NCBI GenBank assembly: GCA_027604665.1
Contig: JADGIZ010000123.1
Location: 1-24,630, forward strand
Length of the DNA stretch: 24,630 bases
Reading direction: 5' to 3'
Origin: Polyrhizophydium stewartii
Lineage: Eukaryota > Chytridiomycota > Chytridiomycetes > Rhizophydiales
Shown piece after piece: positions 22,933-24,630 of the stretch; the first letter of the stretch is position 1; each line of letters begins with the position of its first letter. The position numbers and the translations under genes were made by a program. The notes beneath the pieces were generated by a model. It had not been told where the DNA came from, did no database searches, and worked only from the letters and a program-made list of their open reading frames with translations.

Positions 22933-23252
22933 GTGCTGGCATGGTGTTCGGGACAGGGCCAAGGATGCTGGCGAGATGCCGGACGAAAGCATGAGCTGGA
23001 TGCGGCCTCTCAGCAGATTGATGCCGGCGTGAACTCGAGGCAGACATCACAGCACTCGCCGTGCTCAACGGACACAAGAGCGAGACACCAGCGTCGCGAG
23101 AACAGGCTCGCCGTGCGGCAGGCATGGCCGCGCCGGCGGTGATCGCACAAGCCTCTGGTTTGCTGGTTGCCATGCTGACTGGCGACTCGGCTTTCGGGTT
23201 TTGGAGCGACACTTTTTCTTCCTCCTGCCTCGCGGTGGTCCCAGCCGGTTGA
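22933..23252 (+). pseudogene. Degenerate coding remnant of unknown family
   Basis: Two overlapping frames appear to continue each other. The first (22933 onward) gives RKHELDAASQQIDA. The second (to the TGA at 23250-23252) gives ADITALAVLNGHKSETPAS, then EQARRAAGMAAPAVIAQASG. The shift is at about 23025-23045, too short for an intron. The pattern suggests a frameshifted helical or coiled-coil protein. No start or family can be assigned. Confidence 0.25.
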
Positions 23253-23357
23253 GGGGAAGTGTCGCGACCAAGCCAGCGCGCCGCGCTATATGACGGCGCA
23301 TGGCGCGAGGCAGAAGGCGCGCGGCCAAACGTGCGGCAGGCTTGCCCCTGACAGTCG

Positions 23358-23376
23358 CACGTTATTGTGCCCGCAG
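23358..23376 (+). repeat. 19-bp direct repeat, copy 1
   Basis: CACGTTATTGTGCCCGCAG is found here and again, identical, at 23440-23458, 82 bp apart, upstream of the ankyrin copy. It could be paired regulatory sites or a short duplication. Confidence 0.85.
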
Positions 23377-23439
23377 GTGCGCCAGCCGCGCGCCCCAGCG
23401 GACGCGGGCCAGAGTAAGCCGGGTGATAACACAATGAAC

Positions 23440-23458
23440 CACGTTATTGTGCCCGCAG
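23440..23458 (+). repeat. 19-bp direct repeat, copy 2
   Basis: This is identical to 23358-23376. Just before it, ACACAAT at 23430-23436 can pair with ATTGTG inside the repeat, making a small imperfect hairpin. It lies 107 bp before the ankyrin start codon. Confidence 0.85.
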
Positions 23459-23508
23459 CGTGGGGGGTACGCTGCGTGAGGGCCACAGGAAGTCGGCCGC
23501 CTCGCTCC

Positions 23509-23564
23509 TTAATAAATCCCTCTTCGAATCGAATCGTACTTTTTCTTCCTCCAACTTCAACAGC
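23509..23564 (+). promoter_or_regulatory. Putative core promoter/leader of the ankyrin copy
   Basis: TTAATAAATC (23509-23518) is an AT-rich TATA-like element in otherwise GC-rich DNA. It is followed by a pyrimidine-rich leader (CTTTTTCTTCCTCC) and CAACAGC directly before the ATG at 23565. The arrangement fits a fungal promoter with a short leader, but there is no direct evidence of transcription. Confidence 0.35.
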
Positions 23565-24550
23565 ATGACCGAGTGGACCGAGACCTCTCTTGCCGCCGCA
23601 CTGGCCGCGGACCCAGCTGCCCTGGTCGCCCGCCTCAACGCCATCGAGGCCGAGCTCTCGGCCCTCAAGGAGCGGAAAGCTGCCGCCTGCTCGAGCGCCT
23701 CGGCAGTGAGCCCGCGTCATCGCTTCCCTTCGCACTGTCCACCGGACCCTTCGGCGGCAGCAAACCGACTGCTTGCTTCCGGCCGACGGTAACCAATGGG
23801 TGGGACCACATGCCGACCGAGATCCAGAACAAGATCCTTGCGCACGCCGGCGCTCTCACGCAGTTTGTCAACAACCGCATCGATGACCCTGACTGGCAGA
23901 CGTTTATTCAGGTCTTGTCCGATGCCTTTGAGCTCGACTGGCAGGGCGACCTCCGCAGTCTGCCGTTTGAGGATTTTAAGGACATGGATCTCGAAAAACC
24001 ATTCTGATTGCTGCGCAAGCGCAGCATGTATGTCCGCGTCAAGGCACTCGGCTTTGACTTCCTGAAGAACGTCCTCGACCAAGCTGCGATTCTCAACTGG
24101 TGGATCGACCTGCTCGATTTCAAGACGCCGCGTCACCTTGCGAAGATGGCTGCACGCTGAGGCAGCATCGCGATGCTCAAGTATCTCGTCGACGAGCGCG
24201 AGATCGCAGCGCTCGATCCTGAACACGCTCGGCTCGCGGCGTTCTTTGGCCACATCGAGATGCTCAAGTGGCTTGCCAAGCGCATGCCAGATGGCCAATG
24301 GACAACAGAGGTGATGGATTGGGCGACTCTCAATGGTCAACTTGATTGCATCAAGTGGCTGCACGCCAACCGCACCGAGGGCTGCACGACGAAAGCCATG
24401 GACAAGGCCGCCCATTTCAACCAACTTGGCACACTCAAGTGGCTGCATGCCAACCGCACCGAAGGCTGCACGACCGACGCGATGGATCTCGCTGCCAAAA
24501 ATGGCTACCTTGGCGTCGTCAAGTTCCTTCACAAGAATCGCGCCGAGGGC
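23565..24550 (+). pseudogene. F-box-like/ankyrin-repeat protein, broken copy
   Basis: The ATG at 23565 starts MTEWTETSLAAALAADPAAL, then a short coiled coil (LNAIEAELSALKER). At about 23672-23687 the reading frame shifts by two and continues LLERLGSEPASSLPFALSTG, then an F-box-like segment (WDHMPTEIQNKILAHAG). A TGA at 24005-24007 and another at 24158-24160 interrupt the same frame, with clear protein-like sequence after each (RSMYVRVKALGFDFL; GSIAMLKYLVDEREI). About five ankyrin-type repeats follow, ending where similarity to the repeats stops near 24550. One frameshift, two stops and the lost 3' end indicate a dead copy of what looks like a multicopy family. Intact members presumably act in protein binding, perhaps ubiquitin-ligase targeting (inference). 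Confidence 0.8.
24179..24550 (+). repeat. Ankyrin repeats, 84-87 bp period
   Basis: Repeat starts can be set at the Lys codon of LKxL: 24179, 24266, 24353, 24437 and 24521. Spacing is 87, 87, 84 and 84 bp (28-29 residues). The last three carry KWLHANRTEGCTT or a close variant (KFLHKNRAEGC), and the two central ones are also nearly identical in DNA, suggesting recent duplication. Confidence 0.85.
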
Positions 24551-24630
24551 TGCTCTTATCGGAAACGGGGTGAAGGAAATTTCATTGTGCATTTCATGTG
24601 CTTTAACACTCCCCCTCACAATGAAGTTTG
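24551..24630 (-). mobile_element. Possible Ty1/copia LTR edge with polypurine tract
   Basis: After 24550 the ankyrin similarity ends abruptly and base composition becomes more AT-rich. Read on the minus strand, GTGAGGGGGAG (24619-24609) is followed by TGTTAAAGC (24608-24600). This resembles the polypurine tract plus LTR start (GAGGGGGAG then TGTTA) of copia elements. The putative LTR would run 24608 to 24551 and end AGAGCA, giving TG...CA ends, but at 58 bp it is very short for an LTR. 24577-24589 and 24617-24629 are 12/13 inverted repeats. The window ends here, so no coding part is seen. Confidence 0.3.

Larger units (their letters stand above)
22384..23564. other. Gene-poor 1.2-kb stretch between divergent genes
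   Basis: This lies between the F-box start (minus) and the ankyrin copy (plus). It should hold both promoters. No gene with recognisable homology is seen. It contains two weak plus-strand coding traces (22457-22789 and 22933-23252), a 19-bp direct repeat, and a TATA-like TTAATAAATC about 50 bp before the ankyrin ATG. Long minus-strand frames here show no family motifs. Confidence 0.7.

Noticed and set aside
22844..23434. 196-codon minus-strand frame
   Set aside because: Ser/Ala/Pro-rich composition without domains. The plus strand shows better, though broken, protein-like sequence in part of it.
23286..23735. 149-codon minus-strand frame over the ankyrin 5' end
   Set aside because: Antisense to the conserved N-terminus of the ankyrin copy; Gly/Arg-rich with no family.
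1..24630. Prokaryotic-type systems, CRISPR arrays, tRNA or rRNA genes
   Set aside because: No spacer-repeat arrays, cloverleaf or rRNA-like segments were seen. Intron-bearing nuclear genes dominate and nothing suggests a defence or operon system.

Overview
The window is nuclear DNA of a GC-rich, intron-containing eukaryote, most likely a zoosporic (chytrid-type) fungus. Three observations support this. A fungal-type lipase-like protein sits next to a mitochondrial DNA polymerase gamma gene. There is a complete heavy chain of dynein-2, the retrograde intraflagellar-transport motor, which only flagellum-building lineages keep. At the right end lies a broken member of an ankyrin family with a repeated WLHANRTEGCT motif, which I associate from memory with Rhizophydiales such as Polyrhizophydium; that last assignment is recollection, not a search result. 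Introns are short (mostly 58-126 bp) and nearly all carry a CTGAC-type branch site.

Layout from left to right: (1) 1-1539 +, the 3' part of a fungal alpha/beta-hydrolase (DUF676/lipase-like) gene. (2) 1556-5881 +, mitochondrial DNA polymerase gamma, four exons, about 1367 aa, with all exonuclease and polymerase motifs and a long basic Ala/Pro/Lys tail. (3) 5949-20266 +, cytoplasmic dynein 2 heavy chain (DYNC2H1 type), modelled here as 21 exons giving 4261 aa; one exon of 9.7 kb holds most of the motor. (4) 20310-22383 on the minus strand, an F-box protein with a Cys cluster, modelled as seven exons; its last two exons are less certain. (5) 22384-23564, no firm gene, only two weak plus-strand coding traces and a 19-bp direct repeat. 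(6) 23565-24550 +, an F-box-like/ankyrin gene copy broken by one frameshift and two in-frame stops. (7) 24551-24630, sequence unrelated to the ankyrin gene that resembles the polypurine tract/LTR junction of a minus-oriented Ty1/copia element.

The genes are not a functional operon. Their jobs are separate: lipid/ester metabolism, mitochondrial DNA replication, flagellar assembly, and ubiquitin-ligase targeting. What they share is tight packing. Genes 1 and 2 are 16 bp apart, genes 2 and 3 are 67 bp apart, and the stops of the convergent genes 3 and 4 are 43 bp apart, so promoters and 3' ends must overlap neighbouring transcripts. I found no tRNA, rRNA, CRISPR array or prokaryotic-type system, and no evidence for a wholly new system. 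The points most worth a second look are two GC-AG introns, the uniform branch site, the giant internal exon, the degenerate AAA4 site, the repeat-bearing polymerase tail, and the possible retroelement edge.
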